A DNA stretch of 64,000 nt from JACMNW01 sp963708425. GTDB taxonomy: Bacteria > Pseudomonadota > Alphaproteobacteria > Rhodobacterales > Rhodobacteraceae. Below the pieces are notes generated by a model that saw only the letters and a list, made by a program, of their open reading frames with translations, searched no databases and had not been told where the DNA came from. Numbering within the stretch: position 1 is the first letter of the stretch; the number at the start of each line of letters is the position of its first letter. Of this stretch, positions 9,306 through 17,814 are shown piece by piece. Both the position numbers and the translations under genes were made by a program. Where the stretch lies: positions 1,674,001-1,738,000 of the forward strand of contig OY970206.1 of assembly GCA_963708425.1 (NCBI GenBank), read 5' to 3'.

Positions 9306-9934
9306 GCGTCTTTCGTATCCTTCTGGGCGGTCATGCCGCCTGCGGGCTCGCGCAAACCTGCAAGCCGTGCCGCTTCCTCTATAACACGTGACGTGAGTCC
9401 ACCAGACGAAAGCGCAACGTGTATTGCACGATCACGCCCGAAAGCCAAACCCAATTCCTGTGCCGTCAAACAGCCGATAAAGCCGTTGTTTCCTTCGGGT
9501 GCGCGCAGCTTCGTCTTGCCGCGTTCCGATCCGTCAGATGCCTGGATCAAAACCCGCGCCTGACCCTTTGTCAGCAGATCCTTCACCTTCTCATATCCAG
9601 TCAGCGCAGACCCCGACTTGCGCGACAGAGAGATCAGATCAATCACCCGCCGCAGCACCTGCGCCTCGACCAGATCGACAAGCCCGTCGGGCACTTTCAC
9701 CGGCTGCTTGGCTGCCCTTGCGAACAGCCCCTTCTTCGCGGCTTTCTCAATCGCCGCGCGGTTGGCTTCGACGTAGAAACCTCGCCCCGGCAACCGACCC
9801 AGAACATCTGGCACCACATCGCCATCCGGCCCCAGCCCAAAGCGGATCAATCCACCCTTGGGCTGGCTTTCCCCCGTCACGATGCACCGGCGCTCCGGTT
9901 CATCCTTTTGGTCGTCTTTGCCGCCGCGCGTCAC
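9302..9934 (-). CDS. YlxR-L7Ae fused RNA-binding protein
   Basis: The 210-residue protein begins with a YlxR (DUF448) domain, showing ERRCIVTGESQPKGGLIRF and GRGFYV. An L7Ae-like RNA-binding domain follows around residues 95-190 (DLISLSRKSGSALTGYEKVKD). Many bacteria encode these as separate small proteins between nusA and infB; the fusion is usual in this alphaproteobacterial group. It starts with GTG at 9934, 24 nt after the nusA stop, and overlaps infB by 4 nt. A role in RNA binding during transcription or translation is inferred from the domains and operon. Confidence 0.9.
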   Translation of the reverse strand: MTRGGKDDQKDEPERRCIVTGESQPKGGLIRFGLGPDGDVVPDVLGRLPGRGFYVEANRAAIEKAAKKGLFARAAKQPVKVPDGLVDLVEAQVLRRVIDLISLSRKSGSALTGYEKVKDLLTKGQARVLIQASDGSERGKTKLRAPEGNNGFIGCLTAQELGLAFGRDRAIHVALSSGGLTSRVIEEAARLAGLREPAGGMTAQKDTKDA

Positions 9935-9958
9935 TCTGGTGTTGCCCGAGGTCTGAAA

Positions 9959-11560
9959 TCAGACCTCGGCCTCCTCTTCTTCGGGCTCGGGTTGCGCAAG
10001 CTCTGCTGCATCCACCCAACCCAGCATCACCCGCGCCGTCATCACCAGATGCTGTGCTTCTTCAAGGCTCACATCAAACTGCTCCAGCACGCCTTCGTCC
10101 TTAACCCGCGCCCCATTCACCGTGGTCCAACCACCGGCCAATTCCCAGTCGGCACAGGTTGCGAAATCTTCCAGCGTCTTGATGTTGTCCTTGGCCAGTG
10201 CCTCAAGCATTTGCGGCGTCAGACCTTCAAAGTTCACAAGGCTGTCTTCGACGCCCAGCGCACGCGCAGTTTCCATTGCCTTGATATTCGCCGCTTCCAG
10301 ATAGTCTTTGGCGCGGGCCTGCAATTCGCTGGCAGTGCCTTCATCAAATCCGTCAATCGACAGCAATTCTTCGGTATCGACGTAGGCCACTTCTTCCAGA
10401 TTGGTGAAGCCTTCCGAAACCAGCAACTGCGCCATCATCTCGTCAACGTCCAGCGTGTCCATGAACAGCTTGGTGCGTTCGGCAAATTCGGCCTGACGGC
10501 GGGCGGATTCGTCGGATTCAGTGACAATATCAATATCAAGGCCGGTCAACTGGCTGGCTAGACGCACGTTCTGGCCACGGCGACCAATGGCCAGCGATAG
10601 CTGCTCGTCGGGTACCACAACTTCGATCTTGCCAGCATCATCGTCGATCACAACTTTCGACACTTCGGCAGGCTGCAGCGCGTTTACAAGGAACGTTGCC
10701 TGATCCTGATTCCACGGAATGATGTCGATCTTCTCGCCCTGCAGTTCATTCACCACGGCTTGCACGCGGGAACCGCGCATACCAACGCAGGCACCCACCG
10801 GATCAATCGAGTTGTCGTAGGAAATCACAGCAATCTTCGCGCGCGAACCGGGGTCGCGGGCAACAGCCTTGATCTCGATGATGCCATCGTAAATTTCCGG
10901 CACTTCCATCTTGAACAATTCCGCCATGAACTGCGGGTCGGTCCGCGATAGGAACACCTGCGGCCCACGGGCCTCGCGGCGCACGTCTTTGATATAGGCG
11001 CGGATACGGTCGTTCGGGCGATAGGATTCGCGGCCGATCTTTTCATTCCGGCGCAGAATCGCTTCGCCACGGCCGATATCAACGATGATATTGCCATATT
11101 CCTCGCGCTTGACCTGACCATTGATGATCGTGCCCTTGCGGTCTTTGAATTCTTCGTACTGACGGTCGCGCTCGGCTTCACGCACCTTTTGCAAGATCAC
11201 CTGCTTGGCCGATTGCGCGGCAATCCGGCCCAGATCAACTGGCGGCACTTCGTCAATCACTTCGTCGCCAACCTTCGGATCGGCCAGATGCGCCTTGGCA
11301 TCCTTCACGGTCATCTGCGCATGGTGATTTTCCAGCGCCTCATCTTCCACCACGGTGCGAACCCGCGCAAACGTCGCGCGCCCGGTCTTGCGATCAATCT
11401 TTACGCGAATATCCAGCTCTGACCCGTAGCGCGACTTGGCCGCACGGGCGAGGGATTCTTCCATCGCCTCGATTACCAGTTCGGGGTCGATCATCTTTTC
11501 CCGTGCCACCGCCTCGGCGGTTTGCAACAGTTCCAGCTGGTTCGCAGAAGTAATCGCCAT
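9959..11560 (-). CDS. nusA: Transcription termination/antitermination factor NusA
   Basis: NusA binds RNA polymerase and nascent RNA and modulates pausing, termination and antitermination. The 533-residue product has the N-terminal polymerase-binding domain, an S1 domain (IINGQVKREEYGNIIVDIGRG begins it), two KH domains (GACVGMRGSRVQAV and AIGRRGQNVRLA) and C-terminal helix-hairpin-helix repeats with an acidic tail ending EEEEAEV. The ATG at 11560 has AGGATAG upstream and lies 16 nt after the rimP stop. It is the second gene of the operon. Confidence 0.97.
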   Translation of the reverse strand: MAITSANQLELLQTAEAVAREKMIDPELVIEAMEESLARAAKSRYGSELDIRVKIDRKTGRATFARVRTVVEDEALENHHAQMTVKDAKAHLADPKVGDEVIDEVPPVDLGRIAAQSAKQVILQKVREAERDRQYEEFKDRKGTIINGQVKREEYGNIIVDIGRGEAILRRNEKIGRESYRPNDRIRAYIKDVRREARGPQVFLSRTDPQFMAELFKMEVPEIYDGIIEIKAVARDPGSRAKIAVISYDNSIDPVGACVGMRGSRVQAVVNELQGEKIDIIPWNQDQATFLVNALQPAEVSKVVIDDDAGKIEVVVPDEQLSLAIGRRGQNVRLASQLTGLDIDIVTESDESARRQAEFAERTKLFMDTLDVDEMMAQLLVSEGFTNLEEVAYVDTEELLSIDGFDEGTASELQARAKDYLEAANIKAMETARALGVEDSLVNFEGLTPQMLEALAKDNIKTLEDFATCADWELAGGWTTVNGARVKDEGVLEQFDVSLEEAQHLVMTARVMLGWVDAAELAQPEPEEEEAEV

Positions 11561-11576
11561 TCTATCCTCCGGACGT

Positions 11577-12185
11577 TTAGTGTTTGGTTTCAGGGGTCAC
11601 GGCCTCGTCGCCATCCCCTTCACTTGTTTCAATCTCGTCGAAATCGGCCTCGTCAAACGTGCCGCTCGCTTTGCGTTGCCGCAGCATTTCGGCAATCAGA
11701 TCATCAGTCAGCACCAGTTTGGCATCCGACAGCCATTCGAACTTCAATCCGATGGTCACCGCCTCGGCACCCTCTTCCAGCTCGATCAGCACCTCGTCGC
11801 CTTCGGTTCCGGCCAGAGTGCCCTTGAACCGCCGCCGCCCGTCAATCAGCTCGGTCGTCTCGATCCGCGCCTCATAGCCCTGCCAGACGTCGAAGTCCTT
11901 CAACCGTGTCAAAGGCCGGTCAATACCGGGGGATGACACTTCAAGAATATACTGATCCTCAACCGGGTCTTCGACATCCAGCACCGCCGAAACCGCCGTC
12001 GAAATCGTAGCACAATCTTCCACGATGATCCCGCCTTCGGGCCGGTCCGCCATAATCTGCAAGGTCCGCGTCTTGCCGCCCATCAACCGAATGCGCACCA
12101 ACTCAAACCCCAAGCCTTCAATGGCCGGGGTCACAATCTCGGCCAAACGCCGGTCAATAGCGGTTTTCGCAATCAGATCAGACAT
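11577..12185 (-). CDS. rimP: Ribosome maturation factor RimP
   Basis: RimP assists 30S ribosomal subunit maturation. The 202-residue product shows the family pattern ELVRIRLMGGKTRTLQIMAD, then DCATISTAVSAVLDVEDPV and LEVSSPGIDRPL, followed by a C-terminal Sm-like beta domain and an acidic tail. The start is placed at ATG 12185 (MSDLIAKTAID) because homology begins there. The upstream in-frame extension to 12443 would run through the leader hairpins and terminator and is not credible. First gene of the rimP-nusA-ylxR-infB operon. Confidence 0.93.
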   Translation of the reverse strand: MSDLIAKTAIDRRLAEIVTPAIEGLGFELVRIRLMGGKTRTLQIMADRPEGGIIVEDCATISTAVSAVLDVEDPVEDQYILEVSSPGIDRPLTRLKDFDVWQGYEARIETTELIDGRRRFKGTLAGTEGDEVLIELEEGAEAVTIGLKFEWLSDAKLVLTDDLIAEMLRQRKASGTFDEADFDEIETSEGDGDEAVTPETKH

Positions 12186-12420
12186 GGTGTTTCCAAAAAC
12201 AAAAAACGGGCCCACAGGCCCGCACGTGACGATCGGCAGCTTCGGGTGTGGACGCCGAAACCTCTGTTGCAGCCGATATAGGCGCAACACCGTCCACATG
12301 CAACCCCGCAATAAAGCTGAATTAGGGGGGAGCGAAGTTTGGCCCACCACTCCCCCCATAGTCTGCGCGCGGTAGTTGAAGAGCTTGCACCACGCACAGG
12401 ATAGCTGCAGCCTATCGCTG
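12186..12420 (-). promoter_or_regulatory. Structured 5' leader of the rimP-nusA-infB operon
   Basis: This stretch has no convincing gene. On the minus strand it holds three nested or serial hairpins. GGGGGGAG/CTCCCCCC arms occupy 12325-12332 and 12350-12357. A perfect 8-bp stem (12247-12254 with 12291-12298) encloses an inner stem (12266-12274 with 12281-12288). The intrinsic terminator at 12195-12222 comes last. Many bacteria have an initiator tRNA ahead of rimP, but I see no tRNA fold here. An attenuated leader or small RNA is inferred from structure alone. Confidence 0.55.
12195..12222 (-). terminator. Intrinsic terminator immediately upstream of rimP (possible attenuator)
   Basis: Read on the minus strand, CGGGCC pairs with GGCCCG around a TGTG loop and is followed by TTTTTTGTTTTTGG. 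This classic intrinsic terminator ends only about 10 nt before the rimP ATG. No gene on that strand lies just upstream to need it, so it more likely attenuates or regulates the rimP operon, or ends a short leader RNA. Confidence 0.75.
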
Positions 12421-12422
12421 GC

Positions 12423-12436
12423 TGTTAGCGTTAACA
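12423..12436. promoter_or_regulatory. LacI-family operator upstream of the GntR-like regulator
   Basis: TGTTAGCGTTAACA is an almost perfect palindrome with a central CG, matching the general LacI-family operator form (TGTTAnCGnTAACA). It lies 70 nt upstream of the regulator start in the divergent promoter region with rimP, so it is a likely autoregulatory site. Confidence 0.6.
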
Positions 12437-12505
12437 TATCCAATCATCCCACCTTGGACAAGGGGGTTCAATGCGGTAACAAGGCAAGAACCACCGCATT
12501 CAAAG

Positions 12506-13546
12506 GTGCCGCGCCCCGTGTCCAACCCTGTTTCCAAACCACCCATTACTGCCCCCAAGCGCACCCTGACCCTGCGCGATGTGTCCGAGGCGTCGGGCGT
12601 CAGCGAAATGACCGTCAGCCGCGTCCTTCGCAGCCGGGGCGATGTCTCCCCCGCCACCCGCGAACGCGTGCTCGCCGCCGCCCGCAACCTTGGCTACGTG
12701 CCCAACAAAATCGCAGGCGCGCTTGCTGGTGCGCGCGTCAATCTGGTGGCGGTGATCATCCCGTCCCTGTCGAACATGGTCTTCCCCGAGGTGATGACTG
12801 GCATTTCCAACACGCTTGAACATACCGGCCTGCAACCCGTCGTCGGCGTCACCAACTACTCGCCAGACCGCGAAGAGGCTGTGCTTTACGAAATGCTGTC
12901 ATGGCGCCCCTCCGGCGTCATCATCGCGGGCCTTGAACACACCCCTGCCGCCCGCGCCATGCTGCAAAACGCCGACATCCCGATTGTCGAGATCATGGAT
13001 ATCGACGGCACACCCATAGACAGCGCCGTCGGCATTTCGCACTACCGCGCCGGTCGTCAGATGGCCGAAGAAATCATCGCTGCAGGTTACCGCAAAATCG
13101 CCTTCCTCGGCACCATGATGCCGCATGACCACCGTGCCCGCAAACGACTGGAAGGTTTCGAAGAAGCCCTCGCCAAAGCCAACATCGCCTTGGTCGACCG
13201 CGAGTTCTATTCCGGCGGCTCCGCCCTGCTGAAGGGCCGCGAAATGACCGCCGCTGTGCTAAACCGCACCCCCGACGTCGATTTCCTGTACTATTCCAAT
13301 GACATGATTGGTGCCGGCGGCTTGCTATATTGCCTCCACATGGGCCTCAATATCCCTGGCCACATCGGCCTCGCCGCCTTCAACGGTGTTGAGCTGCTTG
13401 ACGGCCTTCCGCGCCAGCTTGCCACCATGGACGCCTGCCGCCACGAAATAGGCCGCCGCGCCGCCGAGATTATCGCAGGCAGCAAAAGCGGCGAAATCAT
13501 CGAACTTTTCCCCACCCTGCAACGCGGCGATACGATCCGCAGCTAA
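12506..13546 (+). CDS. LacI-family transcriptional regulator, GntR (gluconate repressor)-like
   Basis: The 346-residue protein has an N-terminal LacI helix-turn-helix (LTLRDVSEASGVSEMTVSRV, residues about 18-40) and hinge, followed by a periplasmic-binding-protein-like effector domain. Stretches such as VNLVAVIIPSLSNMVFPEVM, MLSWRPSGVII and IPIVEIMD resemble the E. coli gluconate repressor GntR more than other LacI members, so a sugar-acid effector is plausible. No gluconate genes lie nearby, so the targets are elsewhere. The start is GTG at 12506, with another in-frame GTG at 12518. It is divergent from rimP and preceded by a matching operator. Confidence 0.88.
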   Translation: MPRPVSNPVSKPPITAPKRTLTLRDVSEASGVSEMTVSRVLRSRGDVSPATRERVLAAARNLGYVPNKIAGALAGARVNLVAVIIPSLSNMVFPEVMTGISNTLEHTGLQPVVGVTNYSPDREEAVLYEMLSWRPSGVIIAGLEHTPAARAMLQNADIPIVEIMDIDGTPIDSAVGISHYRAGRQMAEEIIAAGYRKIAFLGTMMPHDHRARKRLEGFEEALAKANIALVDREFYSGGSALLKGREMTAAVLNRTPDVDFLYYSNDMIGAGGLLYCLHMGLNIPGHIGLAAFNGVELLDGLPRQLATMDACRHEIGRRAAEIIAGSKSGEIIELFPTLQRGDTIRS

Positions 13547-13707
13547 CTAAAATAGTCAAAAAGGCCACAGCCCCGCGCCTTGAACACAAAGACCGCCCAA
13601 ACCCCGCGACAACGGGTGTGATGCAATGTAATTCACGGAAAACTTCCCGGCACCCAGCAGTTTCGCAGTAGCGTCGCGCGGTCAGCCCAATACTTGGGGA
13701 ACAACGA

Positions 13708-14463
13708 ATGAACATGATAGCAGACGCGCCACCAACCACCGCCGATCTCCCTTTTTGCACCCCCGTCGGCCAGGTGGTCCGCACCGTCATCCTGGGCGAG
13801 CCGGTCTATTTCACCATCACCAACCGCCGCGACGCCATCCAGAAATTCCACTGCCTCGGCCAGTTCTACGAAGAAGAAGAGCTAGAGATTATCCGCCGCT
13901 GGTTCCGCCCCGGATCTGTCTTCTGCGACATCGGCGCCAACATCGGCAACCACTCGCTTTTCGCCCTGAAATTCCTGCGCGCTGCCCAAAGCATCCTCTT
14001 CGAACCCAACCCTGCCGCCATCGCAATCCTGCGCTCCAACCTCGAACTGAATGGCCTCACCCAACGCGCCGATTTCACCAATATCGGCTTCGGCCTGTCT
14101 GATGCTGCAGCATCCGGCCTCGCCATCTCTGCCCCCGGTCGCAACATGGGCGCTGGCAAGCTGGTCGAAGGCGACGGCACCCTGCAAACCCTGCGCGGCG
14201 ATGACGCCCTCACTGGCCGCCAAGTTGATTTCATCAAGATAGACGTCGAAGGAATGGAGCTGCGCGTGCTCGCCGGTCTGAAAGAGACCCTGACCCGCTG
14301 CCGCCCGCTGATCTTCGTCGAGGTGGACCGCGCAAATCTGTTCGAATTCAAATCGTGGTTCCGCTCAAACGGTTACGCCGTCCGCGCCCGTTACAAACGC
14401 TACCGCACCAACGAAAACTTCCTGTTGGAACCCGTCGCGCCGGAACCAGCGCCCGCCGCCTGA
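13708..14463 (+). CDS. FkbM-family methyltransferase
   Basis: The 251-residue protein contains a SAM-binding motif (VFCDIGANIGNHSLFALKF, about residues 71-89), then LFEPNPAAIAILRSNLELNG and DFIKIDVEGMELRVLAGL, which are the signatures of FkbM-type methyltransferases. Family members often methylate hydroxyl groups of sugars or polyketides. A converging glycosyltransferase next to it fits a glycan substrate, but that is inference. The ATG at 13708 has GGGGAA upstream. Codon use is strongly C-ending, like the flanking core genes. Confidence 0.88.
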   Translation: MNMIADAPPTTADLPFCTPVGQVVRTVILGEPVYFTITNRRDAIQKFHCLGQFYEEEELEIIRRWFRPGSVFCDIGANIGNHSLFALKFLRAAQSILFEPNPAAIAILRSNLELNGLTQRADFTNIGFGLSDAAASGLAISAPGRNMGAGKLVEGDGTLQTLRGDDALTGRQVDFIKIDVEGMELRVLAGLKETLTRCRPLIFVEVDRANLFEFKSWFRSNGYAVRARYKRYRTNENFLLEPVAPEPAPAA

Positions 14464-14480
14464 CCACCAACGACGGCAGC

Positions 14481-15386
14481 CTATTTGGTCAGCAGCCGCA
14501 CGCAATTCTCGGCAAACGCGATCAGGTTCGTCGCCAAAAGCGATGCGTTCTCCGGCGTATAGCGCAAGTCCATCGCCCCCGGTTCAATCAGCGGATCTTC
14601 CATAATCCGCACCGCCGATTTCGCCGCATAATTCAGCGCCACCTCATGCACATCGGCGTCGGTCAGCACTCCGCCCGCCAAGATCCGATCCGCCAAAGCC
14701 CGCCAGTGAAACGCCTCTTTCTGATCTTTAGCGTCGCGAAGCCGCATGTTCCAAGACCCGATCAGCACTTTCGACATCAGCTGTTCGCGTGACCGCACCG
14801 GAAAATGCGCCAGCGTCAGCCCGTCAATCTGCTTGCCGGCAATCCGCGACCCCGCAATCAAACTGTGGTTGCCAGCCCCCACCTCGGCCTTGCCGATCAG
14901 CCCGCGCGGCACCGTAGTCTTACTATACTGCGGCACCTCGCGCCGCCGCCGACGCCTGATCCGCGCCACCGGATTACGCTCCGACGCATCGTCCTCCACA
15001 AACGGCACATAGCTGACCCACGGCAATTGCACTGGCTGATCCGATACCAGCAATCCGGCCCGAAACACCTCGCGATCCCCCCGAACAAACTCGTCCGCAT
15101 CCAGCAAAACCACCTGCGCCGCGTCGGTCCGCAGCGCCAGTTCCGGCAGCATCTCATTGACTATCGCCTGCTGCCCATGCCCCGCCCGGCGATCAACAGA
15201 CCAGCTTAACCTGCCCGCAAACTCCGCCTGCAAAGCCGCCAAAATCCCCGGCGTCGCATCCGCGCTGTCATTGTCCACAACATGCAATTGGTCCAGATAC
15301 CCAAGGTTATGCCGCACCATCGCCTCAACGATATCCGCCTCGTTCTTTGCGACACAAAGCCCGACAATGGCATTCCCCGCTGACAT
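14481..15386 (-). CDS. Family 2 glycosyltransferase
   Basis: The product has the GT2 N-terminal pattern IVGLCVAKNEADIVEAMVRH, then DQLHVVDNDSADATPGIL and VVLLDADEF, the DxD-type metal and nucleotide-sugar site. No transmembrane segments are evident. The start is set at ATG 15386 (MSAGNAIVGLCVAKNE) because the fold begins there; the frame remains open to an ATG at 15440. It converges with the FkbM methyltransferase (17 nt between stops), and both may modify a surface or extracellular polysaccharide. Confidence 0.82.
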   Translation of the reverse strand: MSAGNAIVGLCVAKNEADIVEAMVRHNLGYLDQLHVVDNDSADATPGILAALQAEFAGRLSWSVDRRAGHGQQAIVNEMLPELALRTDAAQVVLLDADEFVRGDREVFRAGLLVSDQPVQLPWVSYVPFVEDDASERNPVARIRRRRRREVPQYSKTTVPRGLIGKAEVGAGNHSLIAGSRIAGKQIDGLTLAHFPVRSREQLMSKVLIGSWNMRLRDAKDQKEAFHWRALADRILAGGVLTDADVHEVALNYAAKSAVRIMEDPLIEPGAMDLRYTPENASLLATNLIAFAENCVRLLTK

Positions 15387-15566
15387 TCCCGCCCCCAAAA
15401 GCCCTGCCCGCAACTTGGTTGCGCCGGGGGGTAGTGTCAATCAATCAACGCAAACGCAAATCCACCCGAAAAACTCTCTCGATCCGCCAGCCTATGCTAG
15501 GGTGCGAAACGGTAGGCGGTAGCCGCCGTTGTTGCGCCAGTCATTTTGATCTCTGAGGTTCCCCCG

Positions 15567-16367
15567 ATGTCTACGACTTGCCTACCGGCTCATGGCCGGG
15601 TCGCCTGTGTACTGTGTCACAGAGGTCAGGCTCCAAGTTTTGACCGCACGGCCACTATCGAAGGCGATTGGAAGATCACCGCCAACCCGCTTGCATGGGG
15701 CAGCCCGTTTCCGGAAGTCGTTGTCCTGGGTTTTTCGAAGGGTCCAACGCAAGCTGGGTCACTCGCGTCGACTCCCCATGACGCAATCGCATTCAAGGGT
15801 GGACGGCTCGCACTTGGCAAAATACTCGCTCATGTCGGGCTGCTTCCGCTCGATACTGACTGGTCTCTGAGACAGACCGTCGATCGGATAATTGCCGACA
15901 AAGCCGGTCGGTTTCACTTTGGCTCTTTGATCCGCTGTACGGTGGAACAGAATATCCGTGGTACATGGACCGGAACGGGTGGCGGAATTCTGGACAAGTT
16001 TGTCGGGACTTCATTCGGAGCAGAAGTCGCAGGCCGATGCGCGGCAACTTTTCTAGGAAATCTGCCGCAATCAACGAGGATCGTGGTGATGCTTGGGATG
16101 GGAGCAAGGGGCAACTACATTAACGAGACAAGAAAGCTATTTGCAGCTGCTCGACCGGGTAAGTGGGCGACCATCAATGAGGTTTCATACAGCGATGGTG
16201 CGATCACTGTTGTGCACGTGGAACATTTCAAATCGCAAGGGGCGTTGATCCCGAACTGGCTAGGCGGTAACGGCCATCCAAGAGGAAAACTTGGCCTCGC
16301 CGCTAAGGCCGCAATTGCCGCAGCGCTGAAAGCCAAGCGTGAAACACACTTAATGACGCGATCATAG
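15567..16367 (+). CDS. Unrecognised protein, possibly uracil-DNA-glycosylase-like
   Basis: The start at ATG 15567 is supported by GAGGTT six bases upstream; an earlier in-frame start at 15546 lacks this. The 266-residue product opens with CVLCHRGQAPSFD. It then has PEVVVLGFSKGPTQ, RIVVMLGMGARGNYINETRK and VVHVEHFKSQGALIPNW. The spacing of these three stretches recalls the motifs of the uracil-DNA glycosylase superfamily, but the match is loose and no catalytic residue can be assigned. The gene is visibly less GC-rich and less C-biased than its neighbours, which suggests horizontal acquisition. Confidence 0.7.
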   Translation: MSTTCLPAHGRVACVLCHRGQAPSFDRTATIEGDWKITANPLAWGSPFPEVVVLGFSKGPTQAGSLASTPHDAIAFKGGRLALGKILAHVGLLPLDTDWSLRQTVDRIIADKAGRFHFGSLIRCTVEQNIRGTWTGTGGGILDKFVGTSFGAEVAGRCAATFLGNLPQSTRIVVMLGMGARGNYINETRKLFAAARPGKWATINEVSYSDGAITVVHVEHFKSQGALIPNWLGGNGHPRGKLGLAAKAAIAAALKAKRETHLMTRS

Positions 16368-16420
16368 TGCCACGGCGAAAACCTAGTGATCATTACTATC
16401 GGTCGCGGTCCTCCAGCTTC

Positions 16421-16450
16421 GCTTCTGCCCAAATATCCTCGCCGAAGGCT
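16421..16450. repeat. Dispersed intergenic motif, copy 2
   Basis: TTCTGCCCAAATATCCTCG followed by CCGAAGGCT resembles stretches near 5900 and 51085 (TTCTG...AA(A/G)TATCC...). All three lie just downstream of a stop codon. It appears to be a family of short extragenic repeats. Confidence 0.45.
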
Positions 16451-16538
16451 TCTTAACCTGCCAACGCACCTGACCCAAAACCCCTTAAAATTCCCTTAAC
16501 AAAAAAACATATCTTAACAATATCAATACTTTACCAAT

Positions 16539-16566
16539 CGTAACACGCGTGTTACCCGTGTTACGC
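16539..16566 (-). repeat. 28-nt palindromic repeat at the mtaB 3' end, copy 1
   Basis: This 28-nt stretch includes the perfect palindrome GTAACACGCGTGTTAC at 16540-16555 plus a third GTGTTAC unit. The reverse complement is identical base for base to 36853-36880. It overlaps the mtaB stop codon. Read in the mtaB sense it can fold into a stem of GCGTAACACG with CGTGTTACG. Confidence 0.85.
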
Positions 16567-17814
16567 GACCAATCTTCCAGCCTCAGTCCCCAAAATCAGG
16601 GCCTGCAAAATCTGCCCCTCCGGCTGATCTTTCCCAAAATCGACCTCGGCGAACCCTTCCGTCCGGCCCATTCTAGGCCCCTCCATCAAAACCGAATGAA
16701 CCCGCCCGACCTGCGCCTTCAAATGCCCCCCCAAAGCCGCCTCCCCCGCCGCCCTCAACCGCGCCGCCCGATCCTTGATCGCCGCCCCCCCAACCTGAGG
16801 CATCCTCGCCGCCGGGGTACCTTTTCGGGCTGAAAACGGGAAGACATGAAGAAACGTCAGCCCACAATCCTTGATCAACGAAACCGAGTTCTGAAACATC
16901 TCTTCCGTTTCCGTCGGGAAGCCCGCAATTATATCCGCCCCGAACACCATTTCCGGCCGCGCTTTCCGGGCGTCCTCACAGAACCGGATCGCATCATCCC
17001 GCAGATGCCGCCGTTTCATTCGTTTCAGGATCAGATCATCCCCCGCCTGCAAACTCAGATGAAGATGCGGCATCAACCGCGCCTCCGTTTCGATCGCCCC
17101 CATCAACGCCTCGTCCACCTCGATGCTATCAATCGACGAAATCCGAAGCCGCGCCAGATCCGGAACCAGCCGCAAGATTCGCATCACCAGATCACCTAAG
17201 CGCGGCAGTCCCGGCAAATCCGCCCCCCACGACGTCAGATCAACGCCCGTCAGCACGACCTCGTTGAAGCCCTTATCAACCAGCCGCTTGATCTGATCGA
17301 CTACCACCCCGGCCGGAACCGACCGCGAATTGCCCCGCCCGAACGGAATGATACAGAACGTGCAGCGATGATCGCAGCCGTTCTGAACCTGAACATAAGC
17401 CCGGTGCCGCCCGAAGCCGTCAATCAGGTGCCCCGCCGTTTCCCGAACCGACATGATATCGTCGACCTGCACCCGTTCCGTCAGGCCGATCAAATCCGGC
17501 ACCGCCAGCCCGGCCCAGGTTCGTGCCTGCATCTTTTCGGTATTGCCGATCACCCGGCTAACCTCGGACATCGCGGCAAAGGTTTCAGGCTCGGTCTGCG
17601 CCGCGCATCCCGTTACGATCAGGGTCGCGTCGGGGTTTTCCCGCCGCAGCCGCCGTATTTCCTGCTTGGCTTTGCGAACCGCCTCGGCCGTCACGGCGCA
17701 GGTATTCACGATCACTGCGTCGCGCAGACCAGAGCCTGTCGCCAGTTCTTTCATCGCTTCAGTTTCATAGGCGTTCAGGCGGCAGCCCAGCGTGGCAAAG
17801 ATGGGAGCGTTCAT
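16561..17814 (-). CDS. mtaB: tRNA (N6-threonylcarbamoyladenosine-37-C2) methylthiotransferase MtaB
   Basis: MtaB is a radical-SAM enzyme that adds a methylthio group to t6A37 in tRNAs decoding ANN codons. The 417-residue product has the N-terminal UPF0004 domain with three cluster cysteines (TLGCRLN, VNTCAVT, VTGCAAQ). The radical-SAM motif CDHRCTFC (CxxxCxxC) follows, then a C-terminal TRAM-like region. The ATG at 17814 overlaps the dapF stop (ATGA), so the two genes are translationally coupled. Its stop codon lies inside the 28-nt palindromic repeat. Confidence 0.95.
   Translation of the reverse strand: MNAPIFATLGCRLNAYETEAMKELATGSGLRDAVIVNTCAVTAEAVRKAKQEIRRLRRENPDATLIVTGCAAQTEPETFAAMSEVSRVIGNTEKMQARTWAGLAVPDLIGLTERVQVDDIMSVRETAGHLIDGFGRHRAYVQVQNGCDHRCTFCIIPFGRGNSRSVPAGVVVDQIKRLVDKGFNEVVLTGVDLTSWGADLPGLPRLGDLVMRILRLVPDLARLRISSIDSIEVDEALMGAIETEARLMPHLHLSLQAGDDLILKRMKRRHLRDDAIRFCEDARKARPEMVFGADIIAGFPTETEEMFQNSVSLIKDCGLTFLHVFPFSARKGTPAARMPQVGGAAIKDRAARLRAAGEAALGGHLKAQVGRVHSVLMEGPRMGRTEGFAEVDFGKDQPEGQILQALILGTEAGRLVA

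Noticed and set aside
9419..10561. Open frame of 380 codons on the plus strand across ylxR and nusA
   Set aside because: It spans two well-supported genes on the other strand and has no domain of its own.
12186..12420. Initiator tRNA ahead of rimP
   Set aside because: A metY-rimP order is known elsewhere, but no cloverleaf or CAT anticodon loop can be drawn; the hairpins have the wrong layout.
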